Assembly: GCF_003353055.1 (NCBI RefSeq)
Contig: NZ_QKWJ01000031.1
Span: 1 to 64,000, forward strand
DNA length: 64,000 bases
Reading direction: 5' to 3'
DNA from: Cupriavidus lacunae
GTDB lineage: Bacteria; Pseudomonadota; Gammaproteobacteria; Burkholderiales; Burkholderiaceae
Shown: in pieces, positions 34,931-43,226 of the stretch
Numbering within the stretch: position 1 is the first letter of the stretch
How the letters are laid out: every line of letters begins with the position of its first letter
The notes under the pieces: model-generated
Database searches by the model: none
What the model was told of the DNA's origin: nothing
Seen by the model: the letters and a program-made list of their open reading frames with translations, nothing else
Made by a program: the position numbers and the translations under genes

Positions 34931-36361
34931 ATGCGCCTGCCTCCCGATTCGCTTGCCTTCCAGATGCTTGGTGCCGCCACCGCGGTGCGCGCCGTCAGCG
35001 AAGGCACGGCCTTGCCCCAGGCGATCGAGGACGCCGCCGCGCAACTGCGGCTGGACCGTGTGCGCGATGCCGCCACGCGCGGCGCGCTGCAGGACATCGC
35101 CTACCGCACCATGCGCCAGTTCGGCACCGCGCGCGCGCTGGTGACCAAGCTGGTCACGCGTCCGCCAGGCGCGCAGGTCGATTCGCTGCTGGCCGTGGCG
35201 CTGGCGCTGTTGCTGGAACACGCGCCGGGCCCGCGCGACAGGCAGGACAGCGCGGACAAGGAGCGCCAGGATACCGACGCCGGCCGCCCGGGCTACAGCA
35301 CCTTCACGGTGGTCGACCAGGCCGTCAGCGCCGCCGCCTCCGAACCCAAGACTGCGCACGCGCGCGGGCTGGTCAACGCAGTGCTGCGCCGATTCCTGCG
35401 CGAACGCAAGGCACTGCTGGCCGAGGTCAACCGCGACGAGCAGGCGCGCTGGAACCTGCCGCCGTGGTGGCTGCAGATGCTGCGCGAAGCCTACCCTGAC
35501 CAATGGATGGCGCTGGCCGCGAGCGCCAACGTGCGCCCGCCGATGACGGTGCGCGTGAACACCGCGCGCGTGTCCGTGCAGCAGTACCAGACCGACCTTG
35601 CCAACGCCGGCCTGGCCGGCCACGTGGTCGGCCCGCAGGCCGTGCGCCTGGTGCGCGCGGTGCCGGTGACGCAGCTGCCGGGCTTTGCCGAAGGCGTGGT
35701 GTCAGTGCAGGACGCCGGCGCGCAACTGGCCGCGCCGCTGCTCGAAGTGGCCGACGGCATGCGCGTGCTCGATGCCTGCGCCGCGCCCGGCGGCAAGACC
35801 GGGCACCTGCTGGAGCTGGCCGATATCGACGTCACCGCGGTGGAAAGCGACCCGCAGCGCGCCACCCGCATCGGCGAGAACCTGGCGCGCCTGGGCACTG
35901 AGGCCAGGATCGTGGTCGGCGATGCCAGCCGGCCCGCCGACTGGTGGGACGGCCAGCCCTTCGACCGCATCCTGGCCGACGTGCCGTGCTCGGCCTCGGG
36001 CATCGTGCGGCGCCACCCCGATATCCGCTGGCTGCGCCGCGAGACCGATATCGCCAAGCTCATCACCGAGCAGCGCCGCATCGTCTCGCAGCTGTGGCCG
36101 CTGCTCAAGCCGGGCGGCATCCTGGTCTATGTCACCTGTTCTATTTTCCCAACGGAAGGGGAGGAGCAGGCGCGCTGGTTTGGTGCACAGCTGGCAGATG
36201 CGATACGATTGCAGGCGCCGGGGCAGCTGCTGCCCGGCACCCAAGCAACGCAAGCCGCCGGCGCAGACGGTGACAAGGACGCCCTTGCCGGCACCAGCGG
36301 CACCAGCCTGCCATCGGATCACGATGGCTTCTTCTACGCCCGCTTCCAGAAACGCGCCTGA
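34931..36361 (+). CDS. rsmB: 16S rRNA (cytosine-967-C5) methyltransferase
   Basis: A 476-residue RsmB/Sun protein methylating C967 of 16S rRNA. An N-terminal NusB-like domain (to about 170) leads to the methyltransferase fold with the SAM motif LDACAAPGGKTGHLLELA, the first Cys in DVPCSASGIVRRHPDIRW and the catalytic Cys in LVYVTCSIFP. There is a small acidic insert (RDRQDSADKERQDTDAG near 100-120). The start at 34931 (MRLPPDSLA) fits the family; the frame opens 30 codons earlier. It is first in the rsmB-DUF4390-ntrY-ntrX run, 9 bases before the next gene. Confidence 0.94.
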   Translation: MRLPPDSLAFQMLGAATAVRAVSEGTALPQAIEDAAAQLRLDRVRDAATRGALQDIAYRTMRQFGTARALVTKLVTRPPGAQVDSLLAVALALLLEHAPGPRDRQDSADKERQDTDAGRPGYSTFTVVDQAVSAAASEPKTAHARGLVNAVLRRFLRERKALLAEVNRDEQARWNLPPWWLQMLREAYPDQWMALAASANVRPPMTVRVNTARVSVQQYQTDLANAGLAGHVVGPQAVRLVRAVPVTQLPGFAEGVVSVQDAGAQLAAPLLEVADGMRVLDACAAPGGKTGHLLELADIDVTAVESDPQRATRIGENLARLGTEARIVVGDASRPADWWDGQPFDRILADVPCSASGIVRRHPDIRWLRRETDIAKLITEQRRIVSQLWPLLKPGGILVYVTCSIFPTEGEEQARWFGAQLADAIRLQAPGQLLPGTQATQAAGADGDKDALAGTSGTSLPSDHDGFFYARFQKRA

Positions 36362-36370
36362 TCTGATCCG

Positions 36371-37243
36371 ATGCTGAGCACGCCGCGCCTGTCAGACTTC
36401 CGCGTGAATGTGGATACCAGCGTGGGCACCCGGGTGTCCACCCTCGTGGACACCATCGCGGACACGCGCAGCATGCTGGCGCGCTGGTCGCTCGCGCTGG
36501 TGCTGACGCTCGCAGCCGTGCTGTGGCTGCCCTTAGCCGCGCGCGCGCAGGTCATCGAGGCCACCGAAGCCCGCATCGAGTACCAGGACGGCGGCTTCGA
36601 ACTTGCCGCCAGCTTTGACTTCGACCTGCCGCCCGTGCTGGAAGACGCGTTGCACAAGGGCATCTCCCTCTATTTCGCGGTCGACTTCCAGCTCTCGCGC
36701 TCGCGCTGGTACTGGTTCGACGACAAGCCGGTCAACACCAGCCGCAGCGTGCGCCTGTCGTACCAGCCGCTGACGCGCCAGTACCGTGTCTCCACCGGCG
36801 GCCTGCAACTGCCGTTCACGCGCCTGAAGAGCGCGCTGCAATTTATCCAGCGCGTGCGCGGCTGGCGCGTGTTCGAGCGCAACGCGGTCAAGCCGGGCGA
36901 AAGCTACCACGCGGAAGTGCGTATGCGGCTGGACCTTTCGCAACTGCCCAAGCCGTTCCAGATCAACGCCGTCAACACGCGCGAATGGAACCTGGCCTCC
37001 GACTGGCGGCGCTTTGTCTATACGGTGCCGACGGACCTGAACGCGCCGCCGCCACCCCCGCCGCCCGCACCACTGCCGCCATCCGCGCCGTTGCCGTCGC
37101 TGCCGGCCTCGCCCGCCGTACCCGCACCTGCACCTGCGTCGGCGCCTGCCGCGGCCATTGACCAACGCGGCCTGACCATGCAGACCGTGTCGTACGGGCT
37201 GTCGCCCGCACTGCTGGTGCAGCCCGCATCGAGCCAGCCATGA
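36371..37243 (+). CDS. DUF4390 exported protein
   Basis: A 290-residue protein of the DUF4390 family, regularly found between rsmB and the NtrY-like kinase gene in betaproteobacteria. A long N-terminal region precedes a membrane/signal segment at about 41-58 (ALVLTLAAVLWLPLAARA). The conserved core follows: ARIEYQDGGFELAASFDFDL, WYWFDDKPVNTSRSVRLSY and WRVFERNAVKPGESY. The C-terminus is a Pro/Ala-rich extension (PPPPPPAPLPP). Its stop overlaps the kinase start by 4 bases, so co-translation with the kinase is likely. Function unknown; a periplasmic accessory to the kinase is an inference from the tight linkage. Confidence 0.85.
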   Translation: MLSTPRLSDFRVNVDTSVGTRVSTLVDTIADTRSMLARWSLALVLTLAAVLWLPLAARAQVIEATEARIEYQDGGFELAASFDFDLPPVLEDALHKGISLYFAVDFQLSRSRWYWFDDKPVNTSRSVRLSYQPLTRQYRVSTGGLQLPFTRLKSALQFIQRVRGWRVFERNAVKPGESYHAEVRMRLDLSQLPKPFQINAVNTREWNLASDWRRFVYTVPTDLNAPPPPPPPAPLPPSAPLPSLPASPAVPAPAPASAPAAAIDQRGLTMQTVSYGLSPALLVQPASSQP

Positions 37244-39672
37244 ACAACTCGCTGTGGGACAGCCGGTTCCGGCGCGTGCTGTACCGCGTCGTGGCCGGGA
37301 TCATCGTCTTCCTGGCGCTGGTGCTGGTGGGCCTGTTGGCCGGTGCCTCTGCCAACACCGAATTCTTCGATCGCTATTTCACGCTGCTGTTCAAGGTGAA
37401 CCTGGTGATCGGCGCCCTGCTGGTGCTGATCGTAGGCGCGCTGGCGCTGACGCTGTGGCTGCGCTATCGCCGCGGCAAGTTCGGCACGCGGCTGATGACC
37501 AAGCTTGCCGTGTTCTTCGGCGTGGTGGGCGTGCTGCCCGGCGTGCTGATCTACCTGGTGTCGCTGCAGTTCGTCTCGCGCAGCATCGAGTCCTGGTTCG
37601 ACGTGCGCGTGGAAACCGCGCTCGAGGCCGGCCTGAACCTGGGCCGCTCCACCATCGACAGCTCGCTCGCCGACCTGCAGACCAAGGCGCGCCTGATGTC
37701 CGAGCAGCTTGCCGGCGCCTCCGGCGTGGCCACCTCGCTGCAGCTGAACCGGCTGCGCGAGCAATACGGCGTGCAGGAAGCCGCCATCTTCACCGGCAGC
37801 GGCCGCGTGCTGGCTACGGCGTCCAGCAACTATGCGTCGCTGGTGCCGGACCTGCCTTCCGGCGTGCTGGCCGAACAGGCACGCCTGGCCGGCGGCTACG
37901 CGGCCGTGGAGGGCGGCACGGATCCGTCGGGCGACGCCAGCCCGGGTCCGGAGCGTGTCGACAGCAGCCACCTGTACCGGCTGCGCGTGATCATTCCGCT
38001 GGGCTCGACACCTGCCTCGGCGCAGGATGGGGCGGCCGGCACCGGCGCGGCGCGCGCACTGGCTAAGCCGCCGCGCTGGGCCGGCTCTGGCCTGTCCGTG
38101 GAGCGGCGCCCGGAAGACTCGCCGTCAAGCGGCTTCGGCCTGGTCGGCGAGACCATGCGCGAAGAGCGATACCTGCAGGTGCTGAACCCGGTGCCGGCCG
38201 TGCTGGCGCGCAACGCCGACGAGGTCCAGCGCGCATACCAGGAATACCAGGAGAAGGCGCTGGGCCGCACCGGCCTGCGCAAGATGTATATCGGCACGCT
38301 GACGCTGACGCTGTTTCTGGCCGTGTTCATCGCGGTGATGCTGGCGCTCCTGCTCGGCGGACAGCTGGCACGGCCGCTGCTGATGCTGCTGCAGGGAACC
38401 AAGGAAGTGGCCGAGGGTGACCTCTCGCCCAAGCGCGAACTGAAGAGCCGCGACGAGCTGGGCATGCTCACGCAGCAGTTCAACCAGATGACGCGCCAGC
38501 TGGCCGAGGCGCGCCTGGCGGTGGAGGAGAATCGCACCGCGCTGGAGCAATCGAAGGCCTACCTGGAAAGCGTGCTGCAGAACCTGACCGCCGGCGTGCT
38601 GGTGTTCGACCGCCGCTTCGTGCTGATCACCGCCAACCCCGGCGCGCAGCGCATTTTCCGCCAGCCGTTTGGCGCGGTGATGGGCCTGCCGGTGGAACAG
38701 ATCCCTGGCATGGGGCCGTTCGGCGAGATCGTGCGCCAGGCCTTCTCGGACCAGAACACCAGCGAGGTGCTGGGCGGCGCCGAGCACTGGCAGAAGCAGA
38801 TCGAACTGCCGCAGGGCGAGGAACAGCCGCTCACACTGCTGGTGCGCGGCGCGCGCCTGCCCGGCGGCGAGCGCGACGAGCCCGGTTATGTGATCGTCTT
38901 CGACGATATTTCCGATGTGATTTCCGCTCAACGCTCGGTGGCGTGGGGCGAGGTGGCACGGCGCCTTGCGCACGAGATCAAGAACCCGCTCACGCCGATC
39001 CAGCTCTCGGCCGAGCGCCTGCAGATGAAGCTCTCGCCCAAGCTCGAAGGCACCGATGCCGATGTGCTCAAGCGCGGCGCCGCCACCATCGTCAACCAGG
39101 TGGCCGCGATGAAGCGCATGGTCGATGACTTCCGCGACTACGCGCGCACGCCGCCCGCGGTGCTGCAATCGCTGCAGCTCAACAGCCTGGTGGCTGAGGT
39201 GCTGCACCTGTACGGCATCGACGATCCCGCGGTGCACGAGCACCCGGTGATCCATCCGGCGCTGGGCACCGCGCTGCACGAGATCAAGGGCGATCCCACG
39301 CAACTGCGCCAGGTCATCCACAACCTGCTGCAGAACGCGCAGGACGCCGCCGCGGAGAACGTCGCGGCCGGTAGGGCCGCGCCCCATATCACTCTGCACA
39401 CCGAGACTGTAGAATACAAAGATTCTGCCGGCGAGAACCGGCAGGCCGTCAAGCTCACCATTGCGGACAATGGTCCCGGTTTTGCACCAAGGATCCTGAG
39501 CCGTGCATTCGAGCCTTACGTGACGACGAAAGCCAAGGGCACGGGTCTGGGGCTCGCGATGGTAAAGAAGATCATTGACGAACACGGCGCGCGTATCGAG
39601 TTGCGCAATCGCATGGAAGGTGCGGAGGTCGTCGGTGCACAGATCTCGATCCTGTTCGTTAAGCTGACATAG
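37240..39672 (+). CDS. NtrY-like sensor histidine kinase
   Basis: An 810-residue membrane kinase. Three N-terminal helices are seen (about 15-35, 45-68, 84-105), then a periplasmic domain with an acidic Ser/Gly-rich insert, and a fourth helix near 350-370 (LTLTLFLAVFIAVMLALLLG). A HAMP domain is followed by a PAS domain (ESVLQNLTAGVLVFDRRFVL), HisKA with the phospho-His in RRLAHEIKNPLTPIQLSAER (about 577), and an ATPase domain (NLLQNAQDAA, ADNGPGFAP, GTGLGLAMVKKIIDEHG). The family senses nitrogen or redox status. Co-transcribed with the DUF4390 gene and the short NtrX-like regulator. Confidence 0.92.
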   Translation: MNNSLWDSRFRRVLYRVVAGIIVFLALVLVGLLAGASANTEFFDRYFTLLFKVNLVIGALLVLIVGALALTLWLRYRRGKFGTRLMTKLAVFFGVVGVLPGVLIYLVSLQFVSRSIESWFDVRVETALEAGLNLGRSTIDSSLADLQTKARLMSEQLAGASGVATSLQLNRLREQYGVQEAAIFTGSGRVLATASSNYASLVPDLPSGVLAEQARLAGGYAAVEGGTDPSGDASPGPERVDSSHLYRLRVIIPLGSTPASAQDGAAGTGAARALAKPPRWAGSGLSVERRPEDSPSSGFGLVGETMREERYLQVLNPVPAVLARNADEVQRAYQEYQEKALGRTGLRKMYIGTLTLTLFLAVFIAVMLALLLGGQLARPLLMLLQGTKEVAEGDLSPKRELKSRDELGMLTQQFNQMTRQLAEARLAVEENRTALEQSKAYLESVLQNLTAGVLVFDRRFVLITANPGAQRIFRQPFGAVMGLPVEQIPGMGPFGEIVRQAFSDQNTSEVLGGAEHWQKQIELPQGEEQPLTLLVRGARLPGGERDEPGYVIVFDDISDVISAQRSVAWGEVARRLAHEIKNPLTPIQLSAERLQMKLSPKLEGTDADVLKRGAATIVNQVAAMKRMVDDFRDYARTPPAVLQSLQLNSLVAEVLHLYGIDDPAVHEHPVIHPALGTALHEIKGDPTQLRQVIHNLLQNAQDAAAENVAAGRAAPHITLHTETVEYKDSAGENRQAVKLTIADNGPGFAPRILSRAFEPYVTTKAKGTGLGLAMVKKIIDEHGARIELRNRMEGAEVVGAQISILFVKLT

Positions 39673-39724
39673 TCAACAATGGCGTCCGGTCCCGGAACGC
39701 TGCGGTGGGGTTAAGAGGGGAAGT

Positions 39725-40429
39725 ATGGCAACCATCCTCGTAGTCGATGACGAAATGGGAATCCGGGAGCTGCTCTCGGAGATCCTCAGCGACGAAGGCC
39801 ACGTGGTCGAACTCGCGGAAAACGCGCATCAGGCGCGCGAATACCGCTCGGCGGGCACGCCCGACCTCGTGCTGCTCGATATCTGGATGCCCGATACCGA
39901 TGGCGTGACCCTGCTCAAGGAGTGGTCCGCGCAGGGACAGCTGACGATGCCCGTCATCATGATGTCGGGCCACGCGACCATCGACACCGCGGTCGAGGCA
40001 ACCAAAATCGGCGCGCTCAATTTCCTGGAAAAGCCGATCGCGCTGCAGAAGCTGCTGTCCGCGGTGGAACAGGGCCTGGCCCGCGGCATCGAACGGCCAC
40101 GCGGCAGCGCCGCCGCCGCGCCCGCCACGGCACCGTCGGCCGAACCCGGCACCACGGCCGCCACGCCCGAGACCACCGCCGAGGCCGCCCCCAACGGCAG
40201 CCCCGCGCGCGTGCCCGAGGCCGAGATGCAGTTCTCCTTCGACATGCCGCTGCGCGAAGCGCGCGACCTGTTCGAGCGCGCCTATTTCGAATACCACCTG
40301 CTGCGCGAGCACGGCAGCATGACCCGCGTGGCCGAGAAGACCGGGCTGGAGCGTACCCACCTGTACCGCAAGCTCAAGCAGCTCGGCGTCGAACTGGGCC
40401 GCAACAAGCCCGAGCCGGCCGAACAATGA
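39725..40429 (+). CDS. Short NtrX-like response regulator (receiver plus Fis-type HTH)
   Basis: A 234-residue regulator. Receiver domain: ILVVDDEMGIRELLSEIL, phospho-Asp in LLDIWMPDTDG (about 53), FLEKPIALQKLLSAV. An Ala/Pro/Thr-rich linker (about 120-160) follows, then a Fis-type helix-turn-helix (GSMTRVAEKTGLERTHLYRK). The sigma-54-interacting AAA+ domain of classical NtrX/NtrC is absent, not truncated by a lesion: the frame is continuous and ends cleanly. Betaproteobacterial homologues in this operon are often of this short type. It likely binds DNA as a dimer without sigma-54 activation. Confidence 0.9.
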   Translation: MATILVVDDEMGIRELLSEILSDEGHVVELAENAHQAREYRSAGTPDLVLLDIWMPDTDGVTLLKEWSAQGQLTMPVIMMSGHATIDTAVEATKIGALNFLEKPIALQKLLSAVEQGLARGIERPRGSAAAAPATAPSAEPGTTAATPETTAEAAPNGSPARVPEAEMQFSFDMPLREARDLFERAYFEYHLLREHGSMTRVAEKTGLERTHLYRKLKQLGVELGRNKPEPAEQ

Positions 40430-40489
40430 AGCAGTGACGCACTTGACGCTTGACTGGCAAAAAAAGTCCAGTTATAGTTTCGCTTCTTT

Positions 40490-40565
40490 GGCCCGGTAGC
40501 TCAGTCGGTAGAGCAGAGGATTGAAAATCCTTGTGTCGGCGGTTCGATTCCGTCCCAGGCCACCA
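40490..40565 (+). tRNA. tRNA-Phe (anticodon GAA)
   Basis: A 76-base cloverleaf with encoded CCA. The anticodon loop is TTGAAAA, the T-loop is TTCGATT, and discriminator A73 is at 40562. Acceptor strands GGCCCGG and CCAGGCC pair except at position 5-68, where C (40494) faces A (40557). The other stems pair with the usual G-T wobbles. A strong terminator follows 6 bases later. Confidence 0.95.
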
Positions 40566-40571
40566 GAACAG

Positions 40572-40604
40572 AAAAAGCCCGGCTCTTGCAGCCGGGCTTT
40601 TTGC
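40572..40604 (+). terminator. Terminator of tRNA-Phe
   Basis: Perfect 13-bp stem aaaaagcccggct / agccgggcttttt around cttgc. Confidence 0.92.
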
Positions 40605-40868
40605 ATTGGGGCGCAGATCCCCACGCGTGCCCGCCATGCCTCCCGCGCTGTTGCCGCACCGGCGACACACTTCCATCCCGCTTAAGTCGCACTTCCCCGA
40701 ACATCCCGACACGAGTGATCGAGATCAAGATTCCCCGACGCATGCGGGCACATCTTGAGGCCTTGCCCCGCCAGTAGCCGGACGTTGCCTGCTCCGACTG
40801 GCACCAGACAATTTCCGTATAGGCAAATATTCCTTGCCTTGCCAATTTAACGCCCATACAATAAATTG

Positions 40869-41156
40869 ATGCCGCTTGTATTCGATCCCGTCAAGGATCT
40901 GGCCAACCAGATCAAGCATGGCGTACCGCTGACATTGGCCGAAGCATTCGAAATGGATGGTGCGCTGATCCGGGACGATCTGCGGTTTGCATACGGTGAA
41001 GGGCGCGTGGTCGCTACCGGGCTGATCGGCAACCGTGTGTTTGTGATGGTCTACACCATGCGAGGCGAGACGATGCGCGTCATCAGCCTGCGCAAAGCCA
41101 ACCGCCGCGAGGTATTGAAGTATGTCGACGAAACGCAGGATCCATATCCCGAATGA
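40869..41156 (+). CDS. brnT: BrnT-family ribonuclease toxin
   Basis: A 95-residue BrnT-like toxin (RelE-superfamily ribonuclease of type II toxin-antitoxin systems). Seen: PLVFDPVKDLANQIKHGVPL at the start, where most BrnT proteins have FEWDPxKxxxNxxKHG, then VVATGLIGNRVFVMVYTMRG and the basic C-terminal RVISLRKANRREVLKYV with catalytic-type Arg residues. It overlaps the antitoxin gene by 35 bases. Located just after tRNA-Phe, a common accessory site, but no integrase accompanies it. Cellular target is presumably mRNA. Confidence 0.85.
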   Translation: MPLVFDPVKDLANQIKHGVPLTLAEAFEMDGALIRDDLRFAYGEGRVVATGLIGNRVFVMVYTMRGETMRVISLRKANRREVLKYVDETQDPYPE

Positions 41157-41472
41157 TGCCGAGGACAAGGCGCTGACGCGCGCTGCCCAGGCAGACCCGG
41201 ACAACCCGCCGCTGACCGATGCCGAACTGGCGCGCATGCGGCCCGCGCGGGAAGCGCTACCCAGGCTGGTTGGCGAGAAAGCAGCTCAGGCACTGCTGCG
41301 GCCCCGCGGCCGCCCGGCACTGCCGGAAGACCAGCGCAAGGTCACGCTGAACATGCGCTGCGACCGCGACGTCGTGGAGGCCTTCAAGGCTACCGGCGAC
41401 GGATGGCAGACGCGCATCAACGAAGTGCTGCGTGCCTACGCGAAGTCGCACCACATGCTGCCCGGTCGCTAA
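41122..41472 (+). CDS. brnA: BrnA-family antitoxin
   Basis: A 116-residue BrnA-like antitoxin. The N-terminal half (AQADPDNPPLTDAELARMRP, about 22-41) is the usual toxin-neutralising segment; the C-terminal ribbon-helix-helix contains GRPALPEDQRKVTLNMRCDR and INEVLRAYAKSHHML. It binds the toxin and represses its own promoter in known systems. The 35-base overlap with brnT couples synthesis, with toxin first. Confidence 0.85.
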   Translation: MSTKRRIHIPNDAEDKALTRAAQADPDNPPLTDAELARMRPAREALPRLVGEKAAQALLRPRGRPALPEDQRKVTLNMRCDRDVVEAFKATGDGWQTRINEVLRAYAKSHHMLPGR

Positions 41473-41659
41473 CTGCCCTGGACCTATGTTTTGCGCAACA
41501 CCCAACCCAGAAGTTAATATCTTCTACTTGGCAGCCGATATATGTATCTCTACGATGCCCTGACGTGCTGCCGCAAGGCAGGGCGGGCCGAGCCGCCCAA
41601 GCCGCACCCACAACGCGGACATCCGGCCCGGGGCTGACACTTTCTTACCGGGGGGTCTG

Positions 41660-42151
41660 ATGGATACGTTGATCGGGACGGACGAGCGCTGGCCGCCGCA
41701 GACGGCGGGCGGCGAGCGCGGCTTGTGGAAGAGCACCATTGCCGCGGCCAGCCAGGCGCTGGGGGCGGCGGGGCGCGTGCAGCAGGCGGTGTCGCAGACG
41801 CTGAAGCTGCAGAACAAGATCCGCGCGCTGCGCGACGAGCTGCACCAGATGGAAGCCGAGCGCGACGTCTACCGCGAGCTGCATGCGCGCACGGTGGAAG
41901 AACTGCACCAGTCCATCGACCGCAGCCCGGCCGAGATCAAGCGGCTGCGCGCCGAGACCGAGGCCATGCAGGTGCGCCACCGTGCCTACAAGCTGCTGGT
42001 GCAGCACTACATGCGCCTGGGCACGCCGATCGATCCGGCGGTATTCGCCGAGCAGCGCAGCCGCGTGCAGCAGCACATCCTGTTCCAGCGCCGCAAGGGC
42101 ATTCCGGTGGCGCAGATCGTGGTCGAGGATATTGCGTTCCTGCTGCGCTGA
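41660..42151 (+). CDS. Coiled-coil hypothetical protein
   Basis: A 163-residue protein not recognised as a named family. No signal peptide or membrane segment. A long helix, likely coiled coil, runs from about 48 to 115 (NKIRALRDELHQMEAERDVY, then RTVEELHQSIDRSPAEIKRL). A basic helix near 100-145 (RHRAYKLLVQHYMRLG) and IVVEDIAFLLR end it. The GGGGG stretch at 41650-41655 may be the ribosome site. Upstream 41473-41659 holds no gene. Codon style matches the host. It may be a structural or regulatory partner; no function is assigned. Confidence 0.65.
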   Translation: MDTLIGTDERWPPQTAGGERGLWKSTIAAASQALGAAGRVQQAVSQTLKLQNKIRALRDELHQMEAERDVYRELHARTVEELHQSIDRSPAEIKRLRAETEAMQVRHRAYKLLVQHYMRLGTPIDPAVFAEQRSRVQQHILFQRRKGIPVAQIVVEDIAFLLR

Positions 42152-42503
42152 GGTGCGGCGCTGAGGTGCGGCGCCACTATGCAGACTTGTGCATGTCCGT
42201 GTGCAGCCCGTCGTCGCCGACGACGCGATCGCGGCGATTCGAAACCCAGCGTCAGCACACAACAACGCGGCCGCGCATTGACGTGCCCGGGCCTGGACGG
42301 AACACTGTCGCGACCGGTGCGAGCCCCCTTGCGCACCGGTCCTGCCATGCCAATGGCACCGACATGCCACCGTTCGAGGCGTCGTCTCAGGCGACGTTGT
42401 CCATCTTGCCGCTGCACGTTCTCCCTGCCGTCTTTGCCGCGACCCCGCGGCCGTATCCTTGCCACGTCCGTTTTCCATTGCGCCGCGCCGGCGCAGCGCA
42501 GCG
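42152..42503. other. Intergenic region before the aquaporin-family gene
   Basis: 350 bp with no supported gene. Several GC-driven frames cross it without family features. No clear promoter, repeat or terminator was seen; it should contain the promoter of the channel gene at 42504. Confidence 0.4.
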
Positions 42504-43226
42504 ATGAGTACGCTGGCGCGCCGCCTGGTGGCGGAAGGACTTGGCACGGCGCTGCTGGTGGCGATCGTGGTCGGCTCGGGCATCCGTGCCGAGCGCCTGG
42601 CCGCCGGCGACACCGCGCTGGCGCTGCTGGCCAATTCGCTGGCAACCGGCACCGGGCTGGTAGCGTTGCTGGTGTCGCTGGGACCGGTCTCTGGCGGGCA
42701 TTTCAACCCGGTGGTGAGCCTGTCGGCGCTGGTGCAGGGCGCGTTGTCGCCGCGCGATGCGCTGCGCTATGTGCTGATGCAGGTGGCGGGCGGGGTCTGC
42801 GGCGTGCTGGCCGCGCATGCGATGTTCGGCGAGCCGGCGCTGGCCTGGTCGGCGCAGAGCCGCACCGGCGCGGCGATGTGGTGGAGCGAGTGCGTGGCCA
42901 CCTTCGGCCTGGTCGGCGTGGGCATCGGCACGCTGCGCAGCCGCCCGCAGCTGGTGCCGTTCGTGGTCGCGGGCTATATCACCGCGGGCTACTGGTTCAC
43001 GTCGTCGACCTCGTTCGCCAACCCGGCGCTGACCATCGCCTGCGCGCTGACCGATACCTTTACCGGGATCCGGCCGCAGGACGTGCCGGGCTTCGTGCTG
43101 GCCCAGATCGGCGGCGGCCTGGCGGCCACGCTGCTGTTCCACTGGCTGTGCCGCAAACCCGCTGCGGCGGCCACGGCCGTGCCAGCGCAGGCCGACTGGC
43201 GCGCCGCGCCTACCAGCGCCGATTAA
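42504..43226 (+). CDS. Aquaporin/MIP-family channel
   Basis: A 240-residue MIP-family channel with six helices in two inverted halves. The first pore motif is NPV (GGHFNPVVSLSALVQGALSP, near 67) and the second NPA (SSTSFANPALTIACALTDTF, near 173). The first Asn-Pro-Val variant is found in some bacterial and arsenite-type aquaglyceroporins. Substrate could be water, glycerol or a metalloid; no ars genes are nearby. The ATG at 42504 is preferred over one 15 codons upstream. It converges on, and overlaps by 17 bases, the minus-strand lipoprotein gene. Confidence 0.88.
   Translation: MSTLARRLVAEGLGTALLVAIVVGSGIRAERLAAGDTALALLANSLATGTGLVALLVSLGPVSGGHFNPVVSLSALVQGALSPRDALRYVLMQVAGGVCGVLAAHAMFGEPALAWSAQSRTGAAMWWSECVATFGLVGVGIGTLRSRPQLVPFVVAGYITAGYWFTSSTSFANPALTIACALTDTFTGIRPQDVPGFVLAQIGGGLAATLLFHWLCRKPAAAATAVPAQADWRAAPTSAD

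Noticed and set aside
36371..36430. Repeated VDT/STL coding units at the start of the DUF4390 gene as a regulatory repeat
   Set aside because: Short and irregular; more likely a poorly conserved N-terminus or a mis-called start than a functional repeat.
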